Shown in pieces: positions 34,816 to 45,615 of a stretch of 51,814 nt of DNA; the stretch's first letter is position 1, and every line of letters begins with the position of its first letter. The stretch comes from Lysinibacillus sp. FJAT-14745 (lineage in GTDB: Bacteria; Bacillota; Bacilli; Bacillales_A; Planococcaceae). Below the pieces are notes generated by a model that was not told the DNA's origin, ran no database searches, and worked only from the letters and a program-made list of their open reading frames with translations. The stretch covers positions 237,010-288,823 of the forward strand of contig NZ_LITM01000015.1 of assembly GCF_001275675.1 (NCBI RefSeq), read 5' to 3'. The position numbers and the translations under genes were made by a program.

Positions 34816-34873
34816 TATTTAAAAAATGGCTTTTTTTTAAAGATTGTTGCTAAACAAATCGAACAGAGTTTTA
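34816..34873. repeat. 58-bp direct repeat, copy B
   Basis: Second copy of the repeat at 33811-33868. Its boundary coincides with the point where the lipoprotein remnant at 34874-35060 loses its homology. Confidence 0.6.
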
Positions 34874-35060
34874 CAGGCTCTCCAACTTGAAACAACTGAT
34901 TTTCAATGTCATTATTGCTAGATTGACCATTGACCTCTTAGTATTCTGAATATCTCTCTTTTCTTCAACGAGGTTTTCATTTTTTTGAATCTCCAGCATT
35001 TTCGCTGCATCCTACTAATGTAAACAGTGATAGAACGACATACCATAAAATAATTTTCCT
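34874..35060 (-). pseudogene. N-terminal remnant of a small lipoprotein gene
   Basis: Behind an AAGGAG site the expected start codon is AGG (35060-35058) instead of ATG. The frame continues KIILWYVVLSLFTLVGCSEN, a lipoprotein signal with lipobox LVGC. Frameshifts then lead through NENLVEEKRDIQNT to NNDIENQLFQVGEPVKL, which looks like the start of a DUF4352-type (telokin-like) domain. Homology ends where the 58-bp repeat begins. Start mutation, frameshifts and truncation make it a dead gene. Confidence 0.6.
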
Positions 35061-35282
35061 ATTTTTTCTCCTTATAATTAGATTTTTGGGCTTGTGATTA
35101 GATAAATGTTCTTCAAATATTATCTTCCCTCATTTTTTTCAGAACAATAGAATTTTAGCACAATTAGTCCTAACCTAACAGAAATCTTGGGGCACTATTT
35201 TAGGTAGTATATTTATCAAGCAATATACTGAAGAAATTGCTTAAGGTAAAATCGACTTTTCTCGTGTCTTATATTCGTAGCT

Positions 35283-35316
35283 AAAAAAAAGACATGCACA
35301 TAAAATCGCGCATGTC
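35283..35316 (-). terminator. terminator of the MFS gene
   Basis: GACATGC pairs with GCATGTC, followed by eight T on the minus strand, 7 bp after the stop. The 220 bp between it and the lipoprotein remnant hold nothing I can name. Confidence 0.8.
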
Positions 35317-35322
35317 TCATCA

Positions 35323-36495
35323 TTACTTTTTCTTTAGCTTTATTGTAGTAGCTATAATGCCAATCATTAATAGTATAAAAATCATATAGGTAAATGTATG
35401 GTTACCTGTCACATCATAGCAATAACCGATAAGTATAGGGATAATAGAGCTTATTACAAAACCACCTGAAAGCACCATAGATGACCAGCTATTTGCCTCT
35501 TCATCATTTCTTGCCTCATCCAATGGTAACAATAAACCAATTGGAAATAAGCCACTTAATACGATACCAATTATGAATACTGCAATCCATAACAAAGATC
35601 CTGAGCCTAACCATAGCAACACAAAGCCAATCAAGCCTATAACCCCTAAAGAAAAGAGCCAACCGATTCGATTCGGCCATTTTTCCATTAGTATAGGAAC
35701 AGAAATATTTCCAATCATTTGTACAATAGACAAAAATGTTAGCATAGAGCTTGCAGCGACAAGGGTAAAGCCCTTAGCCTGAACTATCGGTACTAGCCAG
35801 GACATTATTGAGAAGAACAAAGATGTTTGTATGCCAAAGTAAATTAAAATGGTCCAAGCACGGGCATTTTTCCAAGGATTTCGTGCTGCATGTTCTGTCA
35901 ATACACCTGTCTCTGGTAGCTCTTGATTTCGTATAGCTAGTATCCATATACAAAGAGCAATGATAGCAAGTATTGCCCAACTTCCAAGCGCCATCGTCCA
36001 GCTCTCATGAAAATGATTATAAAATGGTAATGTTAGTGCCGCACTCAATGTTGCCCCTGTTCCTATTCCAAATGAGTAAAGACCTACTACGGTAGTAAAA
36101 CGGGTCGGGAATTTTTTCTTTATATAGGCATTTAATATGGGTCCAATAAGTGCAATGGCAAATCCTGCAGCAAAGCTTGTGACTACAAGTAATACATAAC
36201 TTTCTTTTAAAAAGCGTAGCCCATTTGCTAATGCCAGGATTATTATTAAGAGCGTAATAGCTGTTTTTGTTCCGAGTTTCCTTTGTAAAGGTACTGCGAA
36301 TGGTGCAAAGAGTCCCATACAAAACACCGGAATAGACGTTAAAAAGCTCATTTTTGTATTTGATATTTGGAGTGATTCCAAAAGTACATTAAATAGTGGC
36401 CCTATTCCTGTGACTGCTGGGCGCATATTGAGCGCAACGAAGAAAATACTAACAACCACAAGTACCATGGAAACACGCCATTGCTTTTTCTCCAT
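35323..36495 (-). CDS. MFS transporter, CynX/NimT-like
   Basis: 390 aa with 12 predicted membrane segments in two six-helix halves. The opening VALNMRPAVTGIGPLF with a conserved Arg, then FLTSIPVFCMGLFAPFAVP, and GPILNAYIKKKFPTRF are typical of the CynX/NimT group of cyanate or nitroimidazole-type transporters. Substrate not known. The ribosome site is AGAAGG. Single gene with its own terminator. Confidence 0.87.
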   Translation of the reverse strand: MEKKQWRVSMVLVVVSIFFVALNMRPAVTGIGPLFNVLLESLQISNTKMSFLTSIPVFCMGLFAPFAVPLQRKLGTKTAITLLIIILALANGLRFLKESYVLLVVTSFAAGFAIALIGPILNAYIKKKFPTRFTTVVGLYSFGIGTGATLSAALTLPFYNHFHESWTMALGSWAILAIIALCIWILAIRNQELPETGVLTEHAARNPWKNARAWTILIYFGIQTSLFFSIMSWLVPIVQAKGFTLVAASSMLTFLSIVQMIGNISVPILMEKWPNRIGWLFSLGVIGLIGFVLLWLGSGSLLWIAVFIIGIVLSGLFPIGLLLPLDEARNDEEANSWSSMVLSGGFVISSIIPILIGYCYDVTGNHTFTYMIFILLMIGIIATTIKLKKK

Positions 36496-36655
36496 ACTTT
36501 CTAAAAACCTTCTCTCTATTAATACAGTTAAAAATTAACTGAAATCTAACATTATTGTCAGACCTCTGAATTCTCACTATTTCCTTTTACCATTTTTTCT
36601 AGTATCGGTCAATTTAATGGCAATTAATAATGAAGAGGCGTAGATAAATGTGCTC

Positions 36656-38329
36656 TTACATATTTTTAGGCGCTGCAATGCCCAATAATGTTAGCGATTC
36701 TTTTAACACAATGGCCACACAATAACAAAACGCTAAACGTGATGTTCTTTGACTGTCATCGACCAATACTTTATTATGCGCATAATATTTGTTAAATAGA
36801 CGCGCTAATTGTAAGGCATATTTAGCAATTTGCGATGGATCTGTTTGCTCAAAAGCGTTGTCAATTACTTTCGGAAACTGTTCCAGTAATAAAACGACCG
36901 GCCATGCTTCCTCTCCTAATGTTTCAAGCGATACTTCGTCACTATGTTCATTTGCTCTTTCCAAAAGAGATGAAATACGTGCATACGTATATTGAATATA
37001 TGGCCCTGTTTCACCCTCGAAATGCATCATATGCTCAATGGAAAACTCAATATCATGTAGACGATCAGTTTTCAAATCATTAAAAATAACCGCTCCTACC
37101 CCAACCTGATGTGCGACGTTCTCTTTATCCACTAGATTTGGATTTTTTTCCTCGATATTTCGCTTTGCCGTAGCAATTGCTTCCGTTAGCACATCTGCTA
37201 ATAAAACGATCTTTCCTTTACGCGTCGACATTTTTTTACCCTCTTTTAGAATCATTCCAAAAGGCACATGCTGTAAGTCTTTTGCCCAATCGTACCCCAT
37301 CTTCTCAATAACGTTAAATAGTTGTGTAAAATGAAGAGACTGTTCATGCCCTACAACATAAAATATTTTTTTAGGGTCGTATTGTTGCTTACGATAAAAA
37401 GCAGCTGCTAAATCACGTGTAGCATAAAGCGTAGCACCGTCTGTTTTCGTAATTAAGCATGGTGGCATATTGGCTATTTCAACTACATTAGCACCTTCAG
37501 ATTGCACAAGCAGCTCTTTTTCTTCCAACTCTTGAACAACAGCAGCCATTTTGTCATTGTAGAACGCTTCCCCAGCAAATGAATCAAAGTTTATCCCGAG
37601 CAGTTGATAAATGGTCTTGAATTCTTCGAGTGATGCATCTCTAAACCATTGCCATAAAGCTAACGCCTCTTCATCTCCATCTTCTAATGCTTTAAAAGCG
37701 GTACGTGCCTGTTCATTGAGTGTTTCATCCTGCTCCGCTTCTTCATGGAATTTCACATAAATTTTTAACAGTTCCTCTATTGGAGCAGCTTCAATCGTTT
37801 TTTGATCTCCCCATTTTCGATAGGCAACGATTAACTTACCAAACTGTGTGCCCCAGTCACCTAAATGATTAATGCGAATTGCTTGATAGCCGTTTTTCTC
37901 GGCAATGTTGGCCAAAGCATTGCCGATTACTGTAGAACGTAAATGACCCATGGAAAAAGGCTTCGCTATATTAGGTGAAGAAAAATCCAACACTACATTC
38001 CCTTTCGATGCCTGATGAGTCCCGTATAAATTTTTCTCTTTTACTATTTGGCTGAGCACTTGATGTGTAATCGTTGGCTGATGGTAAAATATATTGACAT
38101 ACCCACCTACTACTTGAACTTCTTGTATGAAGTCACAGTTTAATTTGTTTTGGATATCGACAGCGATTGTGTGAGGGGATATTCTTAATTTTTTTGCGAG
38201 TGTAAAGCACGGAAATGCCACATCCCCTAAGTCCGAATTTCTCGGTTTTTCTAGTAAATTTTGAATGTCACTGACTGTCAACTCGTTATTTAATGCTACA
38301 GCAATGCTTTTCGCGATTTGTATATCCAT
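36656..38329 (-). CDS. argS: arginyl-tRNA synthetase ArgS
   Basis: 557 aa from the ATG at 38329; GGAG lies seven bases upstream. A second ATG two codons earlier is too close to that site, and longer frames run into the T-box. Class I synthetase: N-terminal tRNA-recognition domain, HIGH-like motif IAKPFSMGHLRST, KMSKS-like motif KKMSTRKG, and a DALR anticodon-binding domain at the C-terminus. It charges tRNA-Arg. Control is by the T-box leader upstream with an arginine specifier. Confidence 0.96.
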   Translation of the reverse strand: MDIQIAKSIAVALNNELTVSDIQNLLEKPRNSDLGDVAFPCFTLAKKLRISPHTIAVDIQNKLNCDFIQEVQVVGGYVNIFYHQPTITHQVLSQIVKEKNLYGTHQASKGNVVLDFSSPNIAKPFSMGHLRSTVIGNALANIAEKNGYQAIRINHLGDWGTQFGKLIVAYRKWGDQKTIEAAPIEELLKIYVKFHEEAEQDETLNEQARTAFKALEDGDEEALALWQWFRDASLEEFKTIYQLLGINFDSFAGEAFYNDKMAAVVQELEEKELLVQSEGANVVEIANMPPCLITKTDGATLYATRDLAAAFYRKQQYDPKKIFYVVGHEQSLHFTQLFNVIEKMGYDWAKDLQHVPFGMILKEGKKMSTRKGKIVLLADVLTEAIATAKRNIEEKNPNLVDKENVAHQVGVGAVIFNDLKTDRLHDIEFSIEHMMHFEGETGPYIQYTYARISSLLERANEHSDEVSLETLGEEAWPVVLLLEQFPKVIDNAFEQTDPSQIAKYALQLARLFNKYYAHNKVLVDDSQRTSRLAFCYCVAIVLKESLTLLGIAAPKNM

Positions 38330-38357
38330 GCTCATTCTCCTCTCATATATGTGAAAA

Positions 38358-38590
38358 TAAAAAAAGCTCCCGTCTCTAAAAATAGAGACGAGAGCATAGT
38401 TATCCCGTGGTACCACTCTAGTTGCCATATAATATGACCACTTTCCATTGTTAACGAGGTGACTCCCCGATATTCTCTACTACTAATTCGAGAACCTTCT
38501 CCAAAGTGCGTTTCATTTATGGCTGCTGCATTAGGCTCACACCATCCCTAATTCGCTTTCCAGTAACTCCATAAACTACTCTCTTTTTCG
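38358..38590 (-). ncRNA. T-box leader of argS
   Basis: On the minus strand the leader has stem I with AGTAGTTTATGGAG and the GATGGTGTGAGCC apical loop, then the antiterminator core AGAGTGGTACCACGGG (38403-38418). The terminator is GCTCTCGTCTC/GAGACGGGAGC plus T run (38358-38395). A likely specifier codon, CGC (arginine), is at 38508-38510 in GAAACGCACTTTGG. Uncharged tRNA-Arg would favour read-through into argS. Confidence 0.92.
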
Positions 38591-38615
38591 TTGAATTTAA
38601 CTGTAATTTCAAAAT

Positions 38616-38644
38616 ATTCTACATGAGATACCATTTTAAGTCAA
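38616..38644 (-). promoter_or_regulatory. sigma-A promoter of the argS T-box
   Basis: TTGACT, 17-bp spacer, TAGAAT on the minus strand; predicted start about 20 nt before stem I. Confidence 0.82.
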
Positions 38645-38679
38645 CAGTCTTTTCAGAATTATTAAGAAGTAAATTTACA

Positions 38680-39708
38680 TTAAAAATGTTCTGCTGAATA
38701 ATTAACAATAACACTTTTTTCAGCCCTCCATACATTTCGCACCTTATTTTTCTTGATGTCAAAGTATGAGAGTACGCTCTCTTTAGGTATTTTCAAAATA
38801 CTATAACCCTTTTTTTCATCAATAAAACTAGATAAGAAATAAAACCCTTCTTTTTTTTCATCGAATTTAACGGAGCGAATATTTGAATAAATACCAGTAC
38901 TATTTAGTAAAGGCTTTACCTTTTTTGACTGGTTATCTATTTCTACAACATGCGAAATAGGACTGTCTACGGCTTCATCATAGCTGATTATTACAGAGCT
39001 AGCATCAGGTGCCAATGATGCGCCACTAATAAATCTCTCTACATCGGCTATATGCTTCTTTTTTTGTCCTTCAATATCATAAATATCTAGACTGTGTTTG
39101 GTCGGTTGTAATTTCGTTTGATTTTTATTAGCCTCTGTGAGTTTCTTCTGATGTTCGTTCTCGGAGAAAGAGACTACAATTAATTGATTATTATTCGGGT
39201 TATAATTAAAATCTAAAACACTTCTATCGTTGTTTTCTTCTTCCCATATTTTTATTTTCTGTGTTTCAAGATTATACGTAGCTATATGAAAATTTCTAAA
39301 TGCATCTCTTAATAATACTCTCATAAAGATGATTTTTTTCTCTTTGTCTATTTGGATCAAATCAACGTTATTAAATATAGTGGTTAACTGATTTATTTGA
39401 TTCGTGTTTAGGTCATTTTCAAATAATTGTATTGTATGATCTGATATACCATCAGCAAAATACAATTTATTAGTTCGTTCAGAAAAAGCGAAAGCAGTAT
39501 AATCCGCTGTTTCTTTACTAAATAGTAATTTACTTTTATTTTGAATCTGGTCAAAATGATAGAATGTAAACTTCAAACTTTTAGGATCAAACACATTGAT
39601 ATAAAGCTTAGATTCAGAGGCGTTATGATCATCAATTGAAAATATTTTTTTACTAAAAACAATGCAAATAATTACGATAATTATCAAAATAAATGTAAAT
39701 TTCTTCAA
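38680..39708 (-). CDS. membrane-anchored beta-propeller-like protein
   Basis: 342 aa from a TTG at 39708 (LKKFTFILIIIVIICIVF), which is preceded by AAAGGG. An ATG 24 codons upstream lacks a site and adds an atypical tail before the signal anchor. One membrane segment (about 4-22), then an outer domain of repeated beta segments such as AFAFSERTNKLYFADG, IFMRVLLRDAFRNF and NYNPNNNQLIVVSF, suggestive of a TolB/PD40-type beta-propeller. Function unknown. A second protein of the same style lies at 43365. Confidence 0.65.
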   Translation of the reverse strand: MKKFTFILIIIVIICIVFSKKIFSIDDHNASESKLYINVFDPKSLKFTFYHFDQIQNKSKLLFSKETADYTAFAFSERTNKLYFADGISDHTIQLFENDLNTNQINQLTTIFNNVDLIQIDKEKKIIFMRVLLRDAFRNFHIATYNLETQKIKIWEEENNDRSVLDFNYNPNNNQLIVVSFSENEHQKKLTEANKNQTKLQPTKHSLDIYDIEGQKKKHIADVERFISGASLAPDASSVIISYDEAVDSPISHVVEIDNQSKKVKPLLNSTGIYSNIRSVKFDEKKEGFYFLSSFIDEKKGYSILKIPKESVLSYFDIKKNKVRNVWRAEKSVIVNYSAEHF

Positions 39709-39909
39709 GACCCCTTCCCTTTCTACTATAAAGTTTTGCCATTTCACTCTACTATTTAAAGTACCCCTCACGCTTACCATCTAGAACTCTTCCTATAGAT
39801 TATTTAGCTTACGAGTACTCACAACTCATATAGCACGATTTTTATATAATAAAAGTAAAACCAGTATTATTTGGCAATCGTCTAATAAATGAACACGAGG
39901 AGGGACGAT

Positions 39910-40461
39910 ATGGAGGAAACAATAACAGCAAGCGGCTTATCACGAGATCAGGTGATTGAGGAGCTAATGACCGATTATGGTCAAGCGATTTTGCAGCTTG
40001 TTTATACATATGTACATGATACTGCTCTTGCTGAAGATTTGACGCAAGAGATTTTTATCTAGTGCTATAAGGCTCTCTCAACATATCAGGGGCATGCCAG
40101 CTTAAAAACTTGGTTATGGCGTATTGCTATTAATCATTCAAAGGATTATATAAAGAGCTGGTACAAGAAAAACGTCGATGTTACTGAAACAAATATGTTA
40201 GCGGAAGCATTGGAAACGGGTGATTTGCTTGAGCAAGTTGTGAAAAATAGTGAGGATGAGGCGTTGTTTGACTTAGTAATGGCACTCCCCGTGAAGTATC
40301 GTGAAGTTATTTATTTTTATTATTTTGAGGACTATTCGATCCAGGAGATCGCCAGCCTTTTATCATTGAACAACAATACGGTGAAAACAAGACTTCGTAA
40401 GGCACGTTCTTTATTACAAAAAGCGTTAGGAGGGAATCCATTTGACGGAAACACGTTTTAA
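39910..40461 (+). pseudogene. ECF sigma factor gene with in-frame amber codon
   Basis: 183 sense codons read as an ECF sigma factor: ALAEDLTQEIFI, then TAG at 40060-40062 (codon 51), then CYKALSTYQGHASLKTWLWR, and region 4 SIQEIASLLSLNNNTVKTR. Relatives have lysine (QEIFIKCYKA) at the stop, so one A-to-T change (AAG to TAG) explains it. The start has GAGGAGGG. Restart downstream would lose region 2. It is followed by PadR and FtsW-like genes, its usual partners. Confidence 0.85.
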
Positions 40462-40837
40462 ACATGCTATGAAAAATCAATTTAAAAAGATGCAGTTTAC
40501 AGAGACGCATAAGGAAGCAGTGCGCAAATGCATTCATGAGGAACTTTCGGATCACGTGCTGTTACCGATGCTACAAACGATGCGCTCAGGTTATGAGATT
40601 ACGCAACTTCTTTATACAAAAAACAAAGATATAGTTCATTCAAATGAAGGAATCATCTATGCTACGCTGCATCGCCTCGAACAGCAACAACTCATCGTAA
40701 GTGAGTGGCATGAGAACGAGAAGCGTTATGTTCTTTCAAATAAGGGCGTTAAGCTGCTAACAAAGCTTAACAAAGAAACGGACAAACTCCCTACTTTTGA
40801 GCATTTACTGAAGGAGGTACGCTATGCGAACGATTAA
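40442..40837 (+). CDS. PadR-family transcriptional regulator
   Basis: 131 aa. PadR-type winged helix: LLPMLQTMRSGYEITQLLY, NEGIIYATLHRLEQQQLIVSEW and RYVLSNKGVKLL. The N-terminus has about 35 extra helical residues. The start is TTG with AGGAGGG upstream, overlapping the sigma gene by 20 bp; it overlaps the next gene by 14 bp. In related bacilli this trio is sigma factor, PadR regulator and FtsW/RodA-like protein. Intact in sequence, but both neighbours are broken. Confidence 0.85.
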   Translation: MTETRFKHAMKNQFKKMQFTETHKEAVRKCIHEELSDHVLLPMLQTMRSGYEITQLLYTKNKDIVHSNEGIIYATLHRLEQQQLIVSEWHENEKRYVLSNKGVKLLTKLNKETDKLPTFEHLLKEVRYAND

Positions 40838-41447
40838 AGAATTTACTCAACATGTAAAGGGACATATTCGGAATAAGGAGGCACATGATGCTGTTGAAAA
40901 GGAGTTGACCTATCACTTAGTGAAGTCGAAGCTGGCTTGGCAGGAAAAGGGCCATAGCGATGCAGATGCGGAACAACAGGCTGTACGTGAAATGGGCAAT
41001 GCTACAAATCTCGGCGTCTCACTCAATCAGATTCATCTGCCGAAAATAGATTGGCTGCTCGTTATTCCATTTATGCTGGCAGCAATGTGTAGCTTCTTAC
41101 CTCTTCTGCCAGCTGAGCTCTCGTTACGCGATTTTATCATGCGTAATGTTGTTATTGTTATTGGTGGCATTGCTGTGACAATCTTCTTAATGCGACTAGA
41201 TTTTCGCAAGCTAGAGCGCTATTCCACCCATATGTATGTAGTTGCATGTATTTTATTTCTTATAATTTTAAATGGTAATGAAACAATCAATGGAGTGATC
41301 TTTTTGGATAAAACAATTTTATTCACTTACCTGTACCTACCTTTAAGTTGTTTAAGTACTTTGTTATTGAAACGTATTCCGCATTGTGTGAATCCCCACT
41401 CTCCTATTCCACTCAAACATCTGACAACCCTGAACCCTAAACGTTGA
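40824..41447 (+). pseudogene. truncated FtsW/RodA-like protein with permease-prefix domain
   Basis: 207 codons. N-terminal soluble part (about 1-70: KGHIRNKEAHDAVEKELTYH and GHSDADAEQQAVREMG), as in the sigma-PadR-linked FtsW/RodA relatives, then about four membrane segments. It ends after LKRIPHCVNPHSPIPLK with a stop. The rest of the SEDS domain, including its catalytic part, is absent and the next 74 bp lead to another gene. A truncated product may be made, but SEDS activity is not expected. GGAGGT precedes the ATG. Confidence 0.72.
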
Positions 41448-41485
41448 TTTAATAATGTTTATAGACTATGGTACATATTTCATGA

Positions 41486-43126
<1,641 letters not shown>

Positions 43127-43142
43127 TCCATTCCTATATAAA

Positions 43143-43178
43143 AATACTCTCCCATTACGTTTGGGAGAGTATTTTTTT
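43143..43178 (+). terminator. terminator of the ABC-F gene
   Basis: ATACTCTCCCA pairs with TGGGAGAGTAT, followed by seven T. Confidence 0.88.
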
Positions 43179-43364
43179 GTATACTTTATTTATTATTAAC
43201 CAAATACTTGAAATGAGTTTGTTTAAAATAGTAAACCGAGGATCTTTCAATATTAGGATTCCATCCAATTATTTTATTGATAACAAAAAAATCCAGTAAA
43301 GATGATGAGAAAATAATTCACTAATTTCTTCATACCTTCATCACCTTGTATCAACAAAAATGCT

Positions 43365-44498
43365 CTAATACGTAACCGTCAAATCCGTAATAAAAGCTGG
43401 TTTTTTATACTCATATACTTTTGTTATTTCTTTATTATCCAAGTCATACTTATAGATACACTGTATTTTAGAAATTATACCGTCAAAACTAACATCTTCT
43501 GCATTTTTAGGTATACCCGAAAAATAAATAAATCGCTCATTTTTTGACAATACCGCTAGCCTTCTTTGACCAATCTCTGATAATAAGGGATTCTTACTTT
43601 TATTAATCATTTGATCTGTTAATATGGTAGTTAATGTTTTGTCTGTAAGAGATAACTGATAAATGCCGCTTCCTTCATCTTCATTTATATTTGCCCCTCC
43701 AAGAATAACAGTATTCCCATTAGGTCCATATGCCATCGAATCGATATTGACGGCTTTTATATTCGCTACCAAATTCATGTCAGAGCCATCTAAATTCATT
43801 TCATATATTGAATAGACAATTTGCCCTAAAGGTACACCAGCATCATTTGCAGCCTTCCTTCTTGCTGTATTCTCTTCCTCAGAGACAAATGCACCAATAA
43901 TTTTGTCTTTAGAAGTATCATACATTTCTACAGCACGGTCAGGTTGTTTTGTATCAAATACAATAGAATTCTTCTTTTTCACATCTATTTTCGAAATCTT
44001 GGAAACAGGGAATGTTGCCCCTAGTATTTCACTGTAGATGGTGATGTTATCACCAAATCTAGGAATAAGTTGTCCTAAAGTATCATTTGTAACTTGATAA
44101 GTTTTTTTATCGTTTCTGTCTAATAAATAAATCTCCCAAGGTCCTTCACCTTTTGCACTTGTATAGGCAAGATATTGTTTATTGTCTGAAAGTGATGCAT
44201 GTAACCAAACCTCTTCATTATTAACTAATTCGTTTACTACATTTTTTTCAGCATTTATCTCCACTACGCTACTTTTGCCTTCCTTATCAAATACAGAAAC
44301 AATGAGTTCTTCATTATCATTAATAGGTGTACTATTCTCTTCATTTTTGTTAATAGGTGTACTGTTCTCTTCGTTTTTATTAATAAGCGTGCTGTCGTCT
44401 TCTTTCTTTTGACATCCAAACAAAACTAATATCAACGATAAAAAAATGATAATATTGACACCCACTGTTTTCCTGCAAATACAAATAAATCTATACAT
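43365..44498 (-). CDS. beta-propeller-like lipoprotein
   Basis: 377 aa from the ATG at 44498 (AAAGGA 11 bases upstream); an ATG four codons earlier directly abuts that site. Lipoprotein signal with lipobox LFGC (Cys29). A short Asn/Glu-rich spacer follows, made of a repeated 10-residue unit INKNEENSTP. The rest (about 65-377) shows TolB/PD40-like repeats: WLHASLSDNKQYLAYTSAKG, WEIYLLDRNDKKTYQV, MAYGPNGNTVILGG. It probably sits on the outer face of the membrane; partner unknown. Similar style to the protein at 38680. Confidence 0.72.
   Translation of the reverse strand: MYRFICICRKTVGVNIIIFLSLILVLFGCQKKEDDSTLINKNEENSTPINKNEENSTPINDNEELIVSVFDKEGKSSVVEINAEKNVVNELVNNEEVWLHASLSDNKQYLAYTSAKGEGPWEIYLLDRNDKKTYQVTNDTLGQLIPRFGDNITIYSEILGATFPVSKISKIDVKKKNSIVFDTKQPDRAVEMYDTSKDKIIGAFVSEEENTARRKAANDAGVPLGQIVYSIYEMNLDGSDMNLVANIKAVNIDSMAYGPNGNTVILGGANINEDEGSGIYQLSLTDKTLTTILTDQMINKSKNPLLSEIGQRRLAVLSKNERFIYFSGIPKNAEDVSFDGIISKIQCIYKYDLDNKEITKVYEYKKPAFITDLTVTY
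44321..44400. repeat. 30-bp in-frame tandem repeat
   Basis: Two full 30-bp units (44321-44350, 44351-44380) with three substitutions and a partial third unit. They encode the INKNEENSTP spacer of the lipoprotein. Copy number probably varies by slippage without breaking the frame. Confidence 0.8.
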
Positions 44499-44670
44499 TA
44501 TGTACTTCATCCTTTGCGAAGTTATTTTAGAATTGCATTATCACATGCCAATAACCATCAAAATACTACATTTTATTTTGATATGGTACTCAGTTATTTT
44601 CAGTTATTTTTTTAATCTATACAACTTATTTCCCCTAATTAAGAAGAATCTAATTTCAATCAGAATCAAT

Positions 44671-44716
44671 AAAAAAAGTCAGTTTACGCCCGAAAAGATT
44701 GTGTAAACTGACTTTT
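44671..44716. terminator. terminator in the 44499-44769 gap
   Basis: AGTCAGTTTAC pairs with GTAAACTGACT around a 15-nt loop, with T/A runs on both sides. It probably ends minus-strand transcription coming from the decayed genes at 44770-45570. Confidence 0.75.
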
Positions 44717-44769
44717 CATCTCCATAAAAATAGATAATCTATAATTCCTAATTAACACCAAATTTCAGC

Positions 44770-45201
44770 TTATGTTAGTTTTTTATACATTATAATATGT
44801 GGACCGATTGGGGGATAATCATATACTTCGCCATTAATGTTAAAACCTAATTTACTGTTGTACTGAAGTTCTTGCTTTGCACCATAAAAAATCGATATTT
44901 TGTTCTGTTAATACATTTATTGTATAGTCAATAATCTGTCTTCCGGCTCCTAACATTCGAAATTCTTGAAGCGTCCTATTCCTCGTAAACGATATTGATT
45001 TTCAATGCTAAAATTAGGATTTTTCTCGATACAAAAAGTTGCTATACTAATCAATTCCCCCTGGTAAAACGCACCAATATGAAATGCACCTTCTTTATGA
45101 TCCGTAGTATATACACAGTCTTCAACTGTCATGTTAGGACGTAAGATTTTATGTCTAAGTTTATAAGTCATTACTGGTTTAATTTTTTCAACCGTTACCA
45201 T
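44770..45201 (-). pseudogene. GNAT acetyltransferase gene with two lesions
   Basis: The ATG at 45201 (TAGGAGGGG upstream) encodes MVTVEKIKPVMTYKLRHKIL and continues to NQYRLRGI. Near 44975 one base is missing; the next frame gives TLQEFRMLGAGRQIIDY (the acetyl-CoA loop), then [11 protein letters not shown] stop near 44853 follows, with about 8 nt missing, after which [20 protein letters not shown]...YKKLT is in the original style. The parts together match a full GNAT enzyme, so the gene is dead by two small deletions. Confidence 0.85.
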
Positions 45202-45318
45202 AATACCCCTCCTATTTTTACAAATAGTAGATATACGTAAATCGGCCACCCAGTAATTAATTGAACGTTGTTTGAAAATGTTGTTGGAGTATATCTCACG
45301 TTCTTCCACCAGTGTAGT

Positions 45319-45570
45319 TCATACTTCATCTTTGTGCTCATCTAAAAATATGGTGTTTAACCTTTTTCTTTCAGAGATTGCCAGCAAAATCAAATAGAAT
45401 ATCCATAGCGCAACAATACCAGGCAACCAAACAAATAAACTTACACAATGATTTGGAAGAATACTTGCAAGGTATATAGCTACTATCCCAATAAAGGAGC
45501 CACCTTTTATAGCAATTCTATTCATTGCTAAATATGTACTCCTTAAATGATGAGGAACTATATTATCCAA
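45319..45570 (-). pseudogene. C-terminal fragment of an MFS-type transporter
   Basis: 83 codons containing NIVPHHLRSTYLAMNRIAIK, a cytoplasmic loop typical of multidrug MFS proteins, and then two membrane segments and a basic tail. The ten N-terminal helices are absent. The open frame begins after an in-frame stop near 45600, next to a CAGATAA/TTATCTG inverted repeat, with no ribosome site. Probably what is left of a deleted transporter gene that preceded the GNAT gene. Confidence 0.62.
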
Positions 45571-45615
45571 GTAAGATTGGTGTAAACAGATAACAGTTTA
45601 TCTGTTGCACTAAAA

